A DNA stretch of 64,000 nucleotides from Nocardia terpenica (GCF_013186535.1 NZ_JABMCZ010000002.1:1798001-1862000); one strand, 5' to 3'. Positions 50,465 through 58,999 are shown, counted from the stretch's first letter. Program-made: numbers and translations. Notes: generated by a model not told the origin, from the sequence alone.

Positions 50465-50761
50465 ATGCTTGCAGCGTTCTCGATCACACCGGTGGGCGTC
50501 GGAGAGGACGTCGGCCGAGAGGTCGCCGAAGCCGTCCGCGTCATCCGCGAGAGCGGGCTCCCCAACCGGACCGCTGCCAGCTTCACCGAGATCGAAGGCG
50601 AGTGGGACGAAGTATTCGACGTGATCAAGAAGGCCACCGACGCCGTGATGGCGGTCTCGACCCGGTGCAGCATCGTGATCAAGGCGGACATCCGCCCCAG
50701 CCGCACCAACACCCTGACGACCAAGGTCGAATCCGTGGAGCGCTATCTCGCGCAGGAGTAG
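50465..50761 (+). CDS. Thiamine-binding-like protein (DUF77/MTH1187 family)
   Basis: 98 residues with the ferredoxin-like pattern of the family: LAAFSITPVGVGEDVGREVAEAVRVIRESGLPN, SFTEIEGEWDEVFDVIKKATDAV and SIVIKADIRPSRTNTLTTKVESV. The conserved opening (F.I.P.G.g..v...v) and R-rich second strand match proteins reported to bind thiamine or its hydroxymethylpyrimidine part. The ATG at 50465 follows GAGGAGGAG closely. It stands alone here; no thiamine gene is adjacent. Confidence 0.85.
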   Translation: MLAAFSITPVGVGEDVGREVAEAVRVIRESGLPNRTAASFTEIEGEWDEVFDVIKKATDAVMAVSTRCSIVIKADIRPSRTNTLTTKVESVERYLAQE

Positions 50762-50952
50762 CTGCGGCGGTAGCCATTTCGGATGCGGCGTGCGCAATCG
50801 AACTGTGGACAGACAGCGTCGGTTCCGCACAAGCGTTGAACTCCCTTCCAGCACTGACGCTTTCGCGGGCATGAGCTCATGCCGCAGTAACTGGCCCGGG
50901 GTCCTGTCGTTCGTGCACGCAGTGCAGGATGCATCCTCGGCGGTGTCGGTGA

Positions 50953-51369
50953 TCAGCTGCCTTCGATCGGTATGCAGCTGTCGTTGTTCTGGCCAGTCAG
51001 CGCTATCGCGAGGGTGCCGAAGATGCCGGGTAGCCCGAGCAGGGCGCCCAGTAGGGCGAGGAATCCGACTCCGATGTCGGCCGCGTCGGAGCCGGTTCTG
51101 ATGACCAAGAACGCCACGAATATCGCGATCCCTACTGCGCAGAGGGTGGGGAACCAGATGCGGAGGTGCCGTTCGTGTCGTTTCCGCAGGATCACGGTAA
51201 GCAGGAGGCCGAGGAGGCTGCCGATGATGCCGCAGGAGCCGTACACGACGAGTTGGGCGCCGCGGTCGGAGCCGAGCAATCCTCCGATGACGACTCCGGC
51301 GATCGATGCCACCAGCAGCAGAAGCTGTGAGCGCAGGACTGCGGTCGGCCGGGTGGGTTTGTCGGGCAA
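50953..51369 (-). CDS. Four-helix membrane protein of the phospholipase cluster
   Basis: 138 residues with four hydrophobic segments: LLLLVASIAGVVIGGLLG, VVYGSCGIIGSLLGLLLTVI, FPTLCAVGIAIFVAFLVI and FLALLGALLGLPGIFGTLAIAL. It starts at a TTG 51369 after AGGAG, nine bases beyond the stop of the phospholipase-like gene, so the three genes 50953-52610 form one operon. No family is recognised. Because it is encoded beside a secreted phospholipase-like protein it could protect the producer or help its export. Confidence 0.65.
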   Translation of the reverse strand: MPDKPTRPTAVLRSQLLLLVASIAGVVIGGLLGSDRGAQLVVYGSCGIIGSLLGLLLTVILRKRHERHLRIWFPTLCAVGIAIFVAFLVIRTGSDAADIGVGFLALLGALLGLPGIFGTLAIALTGQNNDSCIPIEGS

Positions 51370-51378
51370 GGTCGGCTC

Positions 51379-52365
51379 CTAGTTCTTTCCGATGTGTGCA
51401 CCGGTCACTGCTGCCCAGTAGACCGCGGCGGTGGCGTCGCAGGAGGATCGTCTCGGGTCGTACCAGTGTGGATAGACGTCCGCGCAGACCTGGCGCATGT
51501 CGTCGGCGAGTCGGTCGTTGCAGGTTCCGTATCCGGTGTGATTGCGGTCGGCTTCGTCGTAGCACATGTCGTGGCGGGCGCAGGCGCCGCTGAAGTCGGC
51601 GTTGGTTCCCGGCGCGGGGAACTGGTCCGGCGAGTTGGTGCAGTAGTCGTGCCGGGCCTTCTGGCAGTTCGGGGTGTGCTCGCAATTGGGATCGTAGATG
51701 TAGCCGGGTGGTACCGGCACCGATCCCATGCTGCTCTTGGCGGGATTCGTCGGCGGCCGTGGTATCGCGGGCGGTGCGAGGGTCGGCTGCGGCTGGCTGC
51801 CGTTGAGGATTCGCTGCTTCAGCTCGATGTACTCGGCATCGGTCAGCGCGCCTTGTTCGTGCAGTCGCGCCGCCCGTTCCAACTGCGACAGGACATCCTG
51901 GGCCGGGGCAGCTGGCCCTGGACTACCGGGCTGACCCTCTGGAAGAGGTTGCGGAGCAGGCCCTCCCGATCCCGATGGGGGCGGTGGCGGTGGGGAGTTG
52001 CCCGGGAGTGCCGGTGGCGTATATCCGGGTACCGGCACGATCGGCGTGCCGTTGCCGATACCCGGGTTCGGCGGGATGACTCCGCCGACGGTCGGTCCGT
52101 ATCCGTTGGGCTGTTGGTTCTGGGTTTGCCCAGGCAGAGTCGGCTGCGTGGACGGCACCGCTTGCCCCGGTCCCGGCATCCCCGGCGGAGGTGGCGGTGG
52201 AGGCTTGGGCACCGGGACGCACGGCCACCCCGGATGCAGCTGCTGCCACTGCTCACAGGGGATATCCGGTTGCGCAACCGCGGGCAAGGCAGACGCCGTA
52301 GCGATCATAAGGAAGAACGCGAATACCGCGCCCACTACCTTCGACCGGCGGCCCGGAGCGCTCAC
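51379..52365 (-). CDS. Secreted Pro-rich protein with SHOCT-like and phospholipase A2-like domains
   Basis: 328 residues. Signal peptide to about ALPAVAQ; a Pro/Gly-rich region (about 45-150); a SHOCT-like helix pair, LERAARLHEQGALTDAEYIELKQRIL (about 164-189); and a C-terminal domain with eight or more Cys and ADFSGACARHDMCYDEADR (HD catalytic pair of secreted phospholipase A2) followed by DRLADDMRQVCADVYP and CDATAAVYWAAVTG. Prokaryotic phospholipases A2 hydrolyse phospholipids outside the cell. The SHOCT module is normally cytoplasmic, so its place in an exported protein is unusual. The start is a GTG overlapping the previous stop. Confidence 0.82.
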   Translation of the reverse strand: MSAPGRRSKVVGAVFAFFLMIATASALPAVAQPDIPCEQWQQLHPGWPCVPVPKPPPPPPPGMPGPGQAVPSTQPTLPGQTQNQQPNGYGPTVGGVIPPNPGIGNGTPIVPVPGYTPPALPGNSPPPPPPSGSGGPAPQPLPEGQPGSPGPAAPAQDVLSQLERAARLHEQGALTDAEYIELKQRILNGSQPQPTLAPPAIPRPPTNPAKSSMGSVPVPPGYIYDPNCEHTPNCQKARHDYCTNSPDQFPAPGTNADFSGACARHDMCYDEADRNHTGYGTCNDRLADDMRQVCADVYPHWYDPRRSSCDATAAVYWAAVTGAHIGKN

Positions 52366-52610
52366 GGTTGCTGCTCTGAAACCCAGGGCGCACGCCGAGC
52401 ACTTCGCTGGTGCCCTGTGGTCGCGGACGCGGATCGGCCACTGATCTGAAAGTGGTTCGGTCCAACGTTCAATCTCGAGAGCGGGGCCAGATAGGTGAAG
52501 GCCACGACCAGCATCGCCACACCGATAACGAAGGCAGCGACGGCACGCACCGCCGTCCCCGAACTGGTGTCCGTTGTGGTCTGCGGGATCTGTGGACTCG
52601 CTGTCGTCAT
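52362..52610 (-). CDS. Small single-span membrane protein, first gene of the phospholipase operon
   Basis: 82 residues: a polar Thr-rich start (TTASPQIPQTTTDTSSGT), one membrane helix (AVAAFVIGVAMLVVAFTYLAPL) and a basic, Arg-rich tail. Stop and next start overlap, so it is co-translated with the phospholipase-like protein. No family is recognised. Confidence 0.55.
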   Translation of the reverse strand: MTTASPQIPQTTTDTSSGTAVRAVAAFVIGVAMLVVAFTYLAPLSRLNVGPNHFQISGRSASATTGHQRSARRAPWVSEQQP

Positions 52611-52707
52611 CGCCAACCCCCTCGTTCGCAAAGGTAAACGGGCAAATCGCGCAAAATCAGCTACATGCGAGGGCTATCGTAAGCCAGCCACAAACTGTAG
52701 CAATATT

Positions 52708-52872
52708 TTGGCAAACTCGATAAGTGGATGCCGCATATCAGACATAGATTGCTTCCGCAGCCGCGAACAGAAAGAGGAATTCCTCCGCAAAGCCGGACTG
52801 GTCGAACTCGGCGACAAATATCTCGATGGCGAGAAAGTCGCCCAGATCCTCGGTATTGACCTCGACGAATAG
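52708..52872 (+). CDS. Possible small protein before the prophage
   Basis: 54 residues from a TTG; the convincing part is SREQKEEFLRKAGLVELGDKYLDGEKVAQILGIDLDE. The start is uncertain and the ribosome site weak. It may be a small phage or host gene or a leftover 3' end. A good terminator follows 29 bases after its stop. Confidence 0.35.
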   Translation: MANSISGCRISDIDCFRSREQKEEFLRKAGLVELGDKYLDGEKVAQILGIDLDE

Positions 52873-52901
52873 TAGAAGCGTTTCCAAGTTCTGCAGGTGA
52901 A

Positions 52902-52925
52902 CCCTGGCAGGTATGCCAGGGTTTT
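52902..52925 (+). terminator. Terminator upstream of the prophage genes
   Basis: CCCTGGCA-GGTA-TGCCAGGG followed by TTTT: a perfect 8-bp stem with a T run, on the plus strand. Confidence 0.85.
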
Positions 52926-52966
52926 CCTGTGCCGTCATCGTCCACTCGAAAGGAGGAACAGCAGCG

Positions 52967-53083
52967 ATGAACCGATTCCGTGCCGTCGGCCGTCGGCTCA
53001 GCACCGTGGTCCGCGGTGCCGGGCAACGCGCCCGCAGCCGCATCGCCGGGTCACGGCGAGCGGCCTCGACCTCCGGCTCCTAA
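52967..53083 (+). CDS. 38-residue Arg-rich peptide
   Basis: MNRFRAVGRRLSTVVRGAGQ continues in the same basic style to TSGS; nine arginines in 38 residues. A very strong ribosome site (AAAGGAGGAA) lies about eight bases before the ATG. It is too short for family assignment. Directly after it comes the 19-bp perfect hairpin at 53091-53133, so it may be a short separately transcribed gene at the prophage's left side. Confidence 0.55.
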   Translation: MNRFRAVGRRLSTVVRGAGQRARSRIAGSRRAASTSGS

Positions 53084-53090
53084 ACCCCGC

Positions 53091-53133
53091 CGTGTCGGTG
53101 TCCCCTCGCAAGACGCGAGGGGACACCGACACG
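53091..53133. terminator. Perfect 19-bp hairpin
   Basis: CGTGTCGGTGTCCCCTCGC pairs base for base with its complement at 53115-53133; loop AAGAC. No T run follows. It could end transcription of the 38-residue gene or act as an RNA element before the terminase genes. Confidence 0.65.
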
Positions 53134-53213
53134 CTCACTCGTCGCGATCGGAGGCCTTCTCGTGACCGCCCTGGACTACCCGGTCATCCCCCCTGCGGAA
53201 ACCGGCACAGCCG

Positions 53214-53504
53214 GTGTCGGTATCGGCCTGGAGCGCCACCCCACCCGCGTGGTTGACCGAGCAGGCCCGCACGATCTGGGAACAGCTCGCCCCGCATACC
53301 GACCTCACCCCGACCAGCGTGGTCGAATTCGCCTGCTACTGCGAGGCATTGGCCGAGTTCCAGGAAGCAACCGCGATCCTCGGTGAGACCGGGCTGCTGG
53401 TGATCGACGCTGCCTCCGGCGCCCCGGTGCCGAATCCGATAAGCGCGGTGCGCGACCGGGCCGACCGGAAGGTCGCCGCCTGGGCGGCCCGATTCCGGAG
53501 CTGA
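53214..53504 (+). CDS. Small terminase subunit (P27 family-like)
   Basis: 96 residues: PPAWLTEQARTIWEQLAPHTDLTPTSVVEFACYCEALAEFQEATAIL, NPISAVRDRADRKVAAWAARF. This is the usual P27-type pattern (PxxL.xxA...W......L...d......yc......). The N-terminus is short: a GTG with an excellent GGAGG site at 53162 is in another frame (TALDYPVIPPAETGTAGVGI, ending 53386). The intended start may therefore be 53162 with a lost or gained base near 53215. The protein recognises phage DNA for packaging. Confidence 0.7.
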   Translation: MSVSAWSATPPAWLTEQARTIWEQLAPHTDLTPTSVVEFACYCEALAEFQEATAILGETGLLVIDAASGAPVPNPISAVRDRADRKVAAWAARFRS

Positions 53505-53513
53505 CGGTGGCTT

Positions 53514-54107
53514 GTGGCGCGACCGAAGAAGACCGACCCACCCCGCCAGCGCGGCGCCGCGCGCGGTGGGGGTAGCCACCCCGGCAAGATCACCGACACC
53601 GACCGCGAACGCATCCGTGAACTCCACGCGGAAGGGAAGGGCCGCAACGAGATCGCCGACATCCTCGGCGTCACTCCCGGCACCATCAGCTACTGGGCGC
53701 GCAAGCTCGAGATCCAGTTCGACGAGTCGCAGACCGCCGAGGCCACTGCCGCCCGGCTCGAACAACTCAAACGCCGCCGCCTCGACTTGGCCGAGATGAT
53801 CGAAGCTAGTATCCCCGATTTACACGACCGGTTGTGGAGTCCGGTCACCACCTACGAACGCGGCGCGGATGCACTGATCCCGGTCACGCTGCCGCTGCCA
53901 CCATTGCGGGATGTCCGCGACGGCTACACCGCCCTGTCGCTGGCGCTGCGCAGTCTCGCCGAGCTGGTTACCAGCCAGGCCAACGAAACCGTTGCCGCGG
54001 ACCGGTCGATGCTCGCCGACCTGTTCGACCGGCTCCGGGCCGCCGTCGTTGCCGACCAAGGCGACGACGCCCGGAGTAACGAGACCGAACCAGGCACTGA
54101 CGAATAG
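53514..54107 (+). CDS. HTH-containing phage protein (second small terminase-like)
   Basis: 197 residues. A basic start (ARPKKTDPPRQRG), then ITDTDRERIRELHAEGKGRNEIADILGVTPGTISYWARKLEI, a resolvase-type helix-turn-helix (about 25-66), and a helical region with QTAEATAARLEQLKRRRLDLAEMIEASI. Proteins like this stand before large terminases in many actinobacteriophages and probably bind packaging sites. It starts at a GTG nine bases after the previous stop. Confidence 0.75.
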   Translation: MARPKKTDPPRQRGAARGGGSHPGKITDTDRERIRELHAEGKGRNEIADILGVTPGTISYWARKLEIQFDESQTAEATAARLEQLKRRRLDLAEMIEASIPDLHDRLWSPVTTYERGADALIPVTLPLPPLRDVRDGYTALSLALRSLAELVTSQANETVAADRSMLADLFDRLRAAVVADQGDDARSNETEPGTDE

Positions 54108-54152
54108 GGCAGCACACCAAACAAAGCTGCGGTAAGCAGTTGAGCCCGAGGC

Positions 54153-54830
54153 TCAGGGCGTGGGAAGGAGCGGTGTCAGACGGGGGTCGCTACTCCAGCG
54201 GGGACCCAGGATACCGATGCCTGTCCAGAGGATGAGGGCTGGCGCGGCGGGGCCGCTGAGACGTAGCGGCGCACATTGTCCGCCGTAGTTGTAGGTCACC
54301 GACCAGCCGGGTAGGTCGGGGTAGAACTCGGTGACGGCGCCGTGGAAGAAGCTGAGCCACCCGGATTCGCGTGTGTAACAGAGGATTCGCCTGTCGGTGA
54401 CGAGGACCGGTCCGGCTTGGTGACGTCGCCAAGTGGGCTGCGCGTCTGCCCTCGCGGCCTTGGCGCGGCGGGCGTTGCCGACCGCTGTTGCTGCTAGCGC
54501 CGTAGTCACGAACAGCGGTCCCCCGAATGCGAAAGTCGAGCGACGAACGTATTGGCCGCTGCCGCCGATCCATCGTGCGTAGAAGGCATTGGCCTGTAGG
54601 AGGGCGACCTCCATAGGTTCGAGGACCAAGCCATGCACCGCTACTTGCGGCGGCGGGCAACCAGCCAGATAGGCGGCAGCAGCGCCGCGGGCATAGCGAA
54701 TCCACTGCTCGCCCTCCATAGCGAGGGCATCCGACGGCCCCGGGGCAGGAATGCTCACGACACCGACGGTAATCAATCTGGGTTTGCGAGCAACGGGTTT
54801 GCCGATGAATGGTGTAGAAGTTCCGGACAC
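54153..54830 (-). CDS. Hypothetical protein with a PH-like region, reversed within the prophage
   Basis: 225 residues on the strand opposite the phage genes. An Ala-rich central hydrophobic stretch (FGGPLFVTTALAATAVGNA, perhaps membrane-associated) is followed by QAGPVLVTDRRILCY, SFFHGAVTEFYPDLPGWSVTYNYGGQCAPLRLSG, the shape of bacterial PH-like domains. Against-the-strand genes in prophages are often cargo (morons) with their own promoter; no function is recognised. Its start lies 15 bases from that of the divergent large terminase. Confidence 0.6.
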   Translation of the reverse strand: MSGTSTPFIGKPVARKPRLITVGVVSIPAPGPSDALAMEGEQWIRYARGAAAAYLAGCPPPQVAVHGLVLEPMEVALLQANAFYARWIGGSGQYVRRSTFAFGGPLFVTTALAATAVGNARRAKAARADAQPTWRRHQAGPVLVTDRRILCYTRESGWLSFFHGAVTEFYPDLPGWSVTYNYGGQCAPLRLSGPAAPALILWTGIGILGPRWSSDPRLTPLLPTP

Positions 54831-54844
54831 ACGAGGGGCGATGT

Positions 54845-55720
54845 ATGAGTGTGCTGGATCAGCTACCGATCTCGCGCAAACAAGCGGTCTCGATCGTGGA
54901 AGCCGTTGCCCGCTGCAATATCTGGGAAGGCGCTATCCGAAGTGGGAAGACGATCGCCAGCATTCTGTCCTGGCTGTTCTTCCTCTCGGATCCACCCCCG
55001 GGTGGGCAGTTCGTGATGGTCGGCCGCACCCGGGAATCCCTGGCCCGCAACGTCATCGAGCCGATGCGCGACACAGCATTGTTCGGGCCACTCGCAAGCC
55101 GAGTGTCCTACACCTTCGGGGCACCGACCGCGACCGTGCTCGGGCGGCGGGTGTTCATGCTCGGCGCCTCCGACGCGAAAGCGGAGATGAGTCTGCGCGG
55201 GCTGACCGTGGCCGGGGCCTACGTGGACGAGATCACCGTCATCCGCCCGGAGTTCTTCCGCCAGCTGCTCGGCCGGATGAGCCTCGACGACGCCCGCCTG
55301 TTCGGATCCACCAACCCCGACAACCCCGTGCACTGGCTCAAACGCGAATTCCTCGACCGCATCGGCAGAACCGACGCAGACGGGCAGCCGCTGCTACCGG
55401 AGTGGCGCACATGGCATTTCGAACTCGACGACAACCCCGCCCTCTCCGACAAGCGCAAGCAGCAGTACAAGCGCGAGTACTCCGGGCTGTGGTACCGCCG
55501 ATTCATCAAGGGGGAATGGGTGGCCGCCGACGGCAGCGTGTTCGACATGTGGGACGACCACCTCGTCACCGACTGGGCCGCACTGCCGCTGATGCAACAG
55601 TTGATCGCTGTCGGCATCGACTACGGCACAACCAATCCCACCCACGCCGTGCTCATCGGAATCGGTGTGGATGGCATCCTGTACGCGGTTGACGAAACCG
55701 GTACGAGCCGTCCACGATGA
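54845..55720 (+). pseudogene. Large terminase subunit, ATPase part (5' of a frameshift)
   Basis: About 290 residues: Walker A WEGAIRSGKTIASIL (about 28-42), QFVMVGRTRESLARNVIEPM, SLRGLTVAGAYVDEIT with the Walker B Asp-Glu, FGSTNPDNPVHWLKREFL and the first nuclease motif GIDYGTTNPTHAV. The frame then runs into DETGTSRPR and stops. The remaining C-terminus is in the next frame from 55717. Adding one base near 55704 (GACGAA-T-ACCGG) would read DEYRYEPSTMSQRKTDADLS, a normal terminase join. Confidence 0.85.
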
Positions 55721-56151
55721 GCCAGCGCAAGACCGACGCCGACCTATCAGCCGACCTACGAACCTGGCTGACTACCCCGCATCTGCCCGACTCCCGTCAG
55801 GCCCGCATGGACGTTCAGCACGTGATCGCCGACCCGGCCGCCGCGTCGCTGCGCGTGCAACTCGACGCCGACGGCACGGCGACTGCGGCCGCCGACAACG
55901 ACGTCCTCTACGGACTGCGCATCCTGGCAATGCTGTTCAGCCGCGGGCTGTTGAAGATCACCACCCACTGCCCGGCGTTGCTGCTGGAGATCCCGGGCTA
56001 TTCGTGGTCCACGGCGGCGACTGAGGACGGTCAGGATGCGCCGATCAAATCCAACGACCACGGTATCGACGCGCTGCGATACGCGGTCGTCACCACCGAA
56101 CGCCTGTGGCGTCCGCTGATCGGATTCGACGAGGTCCCTGATGCTGCCTGA
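55717..56151 (+). pseudogene. Large terminase subunit, nuclease C-terminus (3' of the frameshift)
   Basis: 144 codons: TDADLSADLRTWLTTPHLPDSRQARMDVQHVIADPAAASLRVQL, a middle variable section, and the final nuclease-domain motif SNDHGIDALRYAVVTTERLW, the terminal Asp-containing motif of large terminase nucleases. An ATG overlaps the stop of the first part (ATGA), so separate translation is conceivable, but a single protein is the norm. It overlaps the portal start by 11 bases. Confidence 0.85.
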
Positions 56152-57712
56152 CACCGACATCGCTTGGCCGCCACCACCATTCGACCAGGCGCAGAAAGCC
56201 ATGCGAGTCTGGGATGCCTGGTATGCCAACGACACCGACCGACTCACCGACATCTACCGCCGCTACCCCGCTTACCGGCCCGCCCAATTCTCCGGCGGAC
56301 TCATCGGCCGCGTCGTCCGTTTCTTCTGGGGCCGCCCCGACCCGCAAGCCGTCACCCGCCTGCACGCCCCCCTCGCCTCCGACATCGCCCGCGGCAGCGC
56401 CGACATGGTCTTCGCCCAACCGCCTCGATTCGTTATCGGCGACGGCGACTCCCGCGGCGACCGCACTACCGCTCAAGCTCGCCTCGAACTGCTCCTCGGC
56501 GGAGCCGACACCGCCGCCACCCTGCTCGAAGCCGCGGAACTCGCCTCCGTCCTCGGCGGGGCCTACCTGCGCGCCTGGTGGGACCGCAGTATCGGCGACC
56601 ACGTGATGCTCGGCCACATGCCCGCCGACACCGCCGTTCCCTCCTGGCGCTACGGCCGCCTGACCGCCGTCACCTTCTGGCAGGTCGTCGCCGAAGACAC
56701 TCGCAGCGGCGTCGTATGGCGGCATCTGGAACACCACGCACCCGGCCGCATCGAACACGGCCTTTACTTCGGCAGTCGCGACCGCCTCGGCCGACGTCGC
56801 CCCCTCGCCGAGCATCCGGCTACGGAATGGGCTGCGCCCCTGGTGGATTCGACCTCTGCGATCCCGACCGGCGTCACCGAGTTGACCGCTCGCTACGTGC
56901 CGAATATGAAACCCAACCGCGCCTGGCGTCACATTCCCGGCCTCGCACCGCTCGGTCGCTCCGACCTCGACGGCCAGGAAAGATTCCTGGACGCGCTGGA
57001 CGAAACCTATTCTGCCTGGATGCGTGACGTTGAGCTGGCCAAGGCCCGCTTGTTCGTCGACAAGCAGGTCACGCACACCCGCGAGCCCGGGGCTGGAGCG
57101 ACGTTCGATCCGGATCAGGCGATCTTCACCCCACTGCCAGGCAGCACCCTCGGCAGCCTCAAGGACGGGCAGCCGCCGATCATCCCCCAGCAGTTCGCCA
57201 TTCGCTGGCAAGAACACCGCGAAACCGCGCTGGAGTTGACCGGAGTGATCCTGCGCGGGGCAGGCCAGTCGGCCAGCACCTTCGGCGATGACCGCATCGC
57301 CGGTGCTCTCACCGCCACCGAAGTCAACGCCCGCGACCGGCTCTCGGAACGCACCCGTGAGAAGAAGATCAACTACTGGAAAGCCGAACTCTCCCCCTTC
57401 GCCCGCGTGATCACAGAACTCGACCGCGTCCACTTCGGCAGCGCGATCGAACTGAAGGCCCACCCGGAAGTCCGCTGGCCCGTCCGCGCTCAACAGCCAC
57501 TTCTCGAAACGGCCAACCGGCTCGCGATCCTCAAGCAGGCAGATCTGATCTCTACCGAACAGGCTGTGCGTGAACGCAATCCGAACTGGTCCGGCGACGA
57601 CGTCAACGACGAAGTCGCCCGCATTCACGCCGAAAGTGCTGAACGCGACCAGATCCACCGCCGCGGATTGACCAGGCCCACGACTGTCGCGGCAGGCCAG
57701 ACCCCGTACTGA
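56141..57712 (+). CDS. Phage portal protein (SPP1 gp6-like)
   Basis: 523 residues. The N-terminal part (VWDAWYANDTDRLTDIYRRY, GGLIGRVVRFFWGRP, HAPLASDIARGSADMVFAQPP) and a central tunnel region are those of SPP1-type portals of actinobacteriophages; later DALDETYSAWMRDVELAKARLFVD and LTATEVNARDRLSERTREKKINYW are characteristic. Twelve copies form the ring for DNA entry at a capsid vertex, joining terminase and later the head-tail connector. Confidence 0.9.
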   Translation: MLPDTDIAWPPPPFDQAQKAMRVWDAWYANDTDRLTDIYRRYPAYRPAQFSGGLIGRVVRFFWGRPDPQAVTRLHAPLASDIARGSADMVFAQPPRFVIGDGDSRGDRTTAQARLELLLGGADTAATLLEAAELASVLGGAYLRAWWDRSIGDHVMLGHMPADTAVPSWRYGRLTAVTFWQVVAEDTRSGVVWRHLEHHAPGRIEHGLYFGSRDRLGRRRPLAEHPATEWAAPLVDSTSAIPTGVTELTARYVPNMKPNRAWRHIPGLAPLGRSDLDGQERFLDALDETYSAWMRDVELAKARLFVDKQVTHTREPGAGATFDPDQAIFTPLPGSTLGSLKDGQPPIIPQQFAIRWQEHRETALELTGVILRGAGQSASTFGDDRIAGALTATEVNARDRLSERTREKKINYWKAELSPFARVITELDRVHFGSAIELKAHPEVRWPVRAQQPLLETANRLAILKQADLISTEQAVRERNPNWSGDDVNDEVARIHAESAERDQIHRRGLTRPTTVAAGQTPY

Positions 57713-58336
57713 GCCGCCGTTCGGAGAAGTCCAGGCTATACCCCCGTTACGTGTGTACTGTGTGTACACCCGAGATACCTTCTAATTCGTAGATAAGTTC
57801 GGGCGGCGAGGTTGGCCGCCACGTTGGACAGCCAACCCCGGGGTCGCTCAGCGCAAGTAGACGTACACGGCCTCCAAACCAAGCGTCACTAGCGCCGAAC
57901 CCCAGCAGATGGAGACTTTGATCCGGAAACGGATCGAGGTTTCCATCTGCCCCTGCCTTTTCCTCCTCTTCCTCGACACGGCTACCTCCCCTGATGGGGA
58001 CGCAGCGCCGCCTGCCCGGATGGCCGACTGCTGTGAACGCTGCATCTCCGATCGAGGAACCAACCCGATCGAGAACGTTGGTCGATCTGTCAACCGAGCA
58101 CGACCTTCCTCGACCGAGCGCCACAGTAGCCGACGACGCGGCCGCCTGTACCCGGAACGGCGTGACGCGCTGCCCAATGTTCCACGCGGACAACGGGTTT
58201 CATCGAATGCTATTCGATTCAAGGAATGCTAACCGCCGCCCGTCGCGCGACTGGAGGATGCGCAGTCAGGTCGGGGTCAGTGGGGGTTCAATCGTTGCTC
58301 TTGCTGTCTAAACCGTTGATACGGAAAGGGATCCGA
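57713..58336. other. Non-coding or doubtful region between portal and scaffold
   Basis: About 620 bases where phages usually have a head-maturation gene. Frames on both strands are open, but none has a recognisable protein; one minus-strand frame (57848-58222) ends in a possible membrane helix (ALVTLGLEAVYVYLR). A strong RNA-like hairpin is at 57906-57949. TGTGTGTA-rich and CT-rich stretches are also present. Part of the original module may have been deleted here. Confidence 0.5.
57906..57949. ncRNA. 20-bp hairpin with GAAA tetraloop
   Basis: Arms CAGATGGAGACTTTGATCCG and CGGATCGAGGTTTCCATCTG around GAAA. All 20 positions pair as RNA: 17 Watson-Crick and 3 G-U. Differences between the arms are confined to wobble-compatible changes, as in a structure kept at the RNA level. 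It could be an RNA terminator or processing signal of the phage operon or a small structured RNA. Confidence 0.5.
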
Positions 58337-58999
58337 ATGTCCGACAGTGCTGACACCGCGACCGGTGACACCGCACAGCCGCCCGCAACCGAACAGGCAG
58401 AACCCGTCTCGTTGCCGTCGGCCCACCCGGATTCGGCTGCGCGTGAACCTGCGCAAGCGTCGGAGAGTAGCGACCCCGTGCGATTGGCAGAGGTGATCGC
58501 CGACCTACGTCGCGATCTCGAACAAGCCCGTACCGACGCCGACACTCGTGCAGAACAGGCCCGCGATGCGGTAGTGCACGAGATCGGCCGTGCCCTCGGC
58601 CTGGTCGCCGACGAGCACACCGACCCGGAGCAGGTCATCGCTGAACTCACCGACCGCGCCACCACCTCCGACCGGAAACTGCGGGAGTACCGGGTGAACG
58701 ACGCCATCACCGCAGCGGCCGACGCCCACCACGGTGACCGCAAGCTTCTGCTCCCGTACCTGCGGGGTGCCGGTGCGCTGGATGAACTCGACACGGACGC
58801 ACCCGATTTCACCGCTCGTATCGACAGCCTCGTCGCCGATGCGATCACCGCCAACCCGAAACTTGCCAATTCGCCAGCGGTCGAGCGCTCCGGTGGTGAC
58901 TTCAGTGCGGGCGCCTCGAGTCCGCCTGTTCCGGATGAGGAGGACATCGAGTCGTTGCGGCGCAAGGTCCGTGACTCCATCGCCAGTTCCCGCACCTAA
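58337..58999 (+). CDS. Phage scaffolding protein
   Basis: 220 residues, acidic, with a disordered N-terminus (SDSADTATGDTAQPPATEQ), a coiled coil (VIADLRRDLEQARTDADTRAEQARDAVVHEIGRAL, about 55-90) and a helical C-terminus ending DIESLRRKVRDSIASSRT. This is the usual composition and position of scaffold proteins before the major capsid gene; they guide capsid assembly and then leave. A GGAAAGGGA ribosome site precedes the ATG. Confidence 0.82.
   Translation: MSDSADTATGDTAQPPATEQAEPVSLPSAHPDSAAREPAQASESSDPVRLAEVIADLRRDLEQARTDADTRAEQARDAVVHEIGRALGLVADEHTDPEQVIAELTDRATTSDRKLREYRVNDAITAAADAHHGDRKLLLPYLRGAGALDELDTDAPDFTARIDSLVADAITANPKLANSPAVERSGGDFSAGASSPPVPDEEDIESLRRKVRDSIASSRT

Noticed and set aside
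50743..50934. Cys-rich 63-codon minus-strand frame
   Set aside because: It overlaps the end of the thiamine-binding-like gene, has no ribosome site, and its Cys pattern matches no known family.
57747..58311. Frames of 105-148 codons on both strands between portal and scaffold
   Set aside because: They compete with one another over the same bases and none shows a motif; I describe the stretch as non-coding or doubtful instead.
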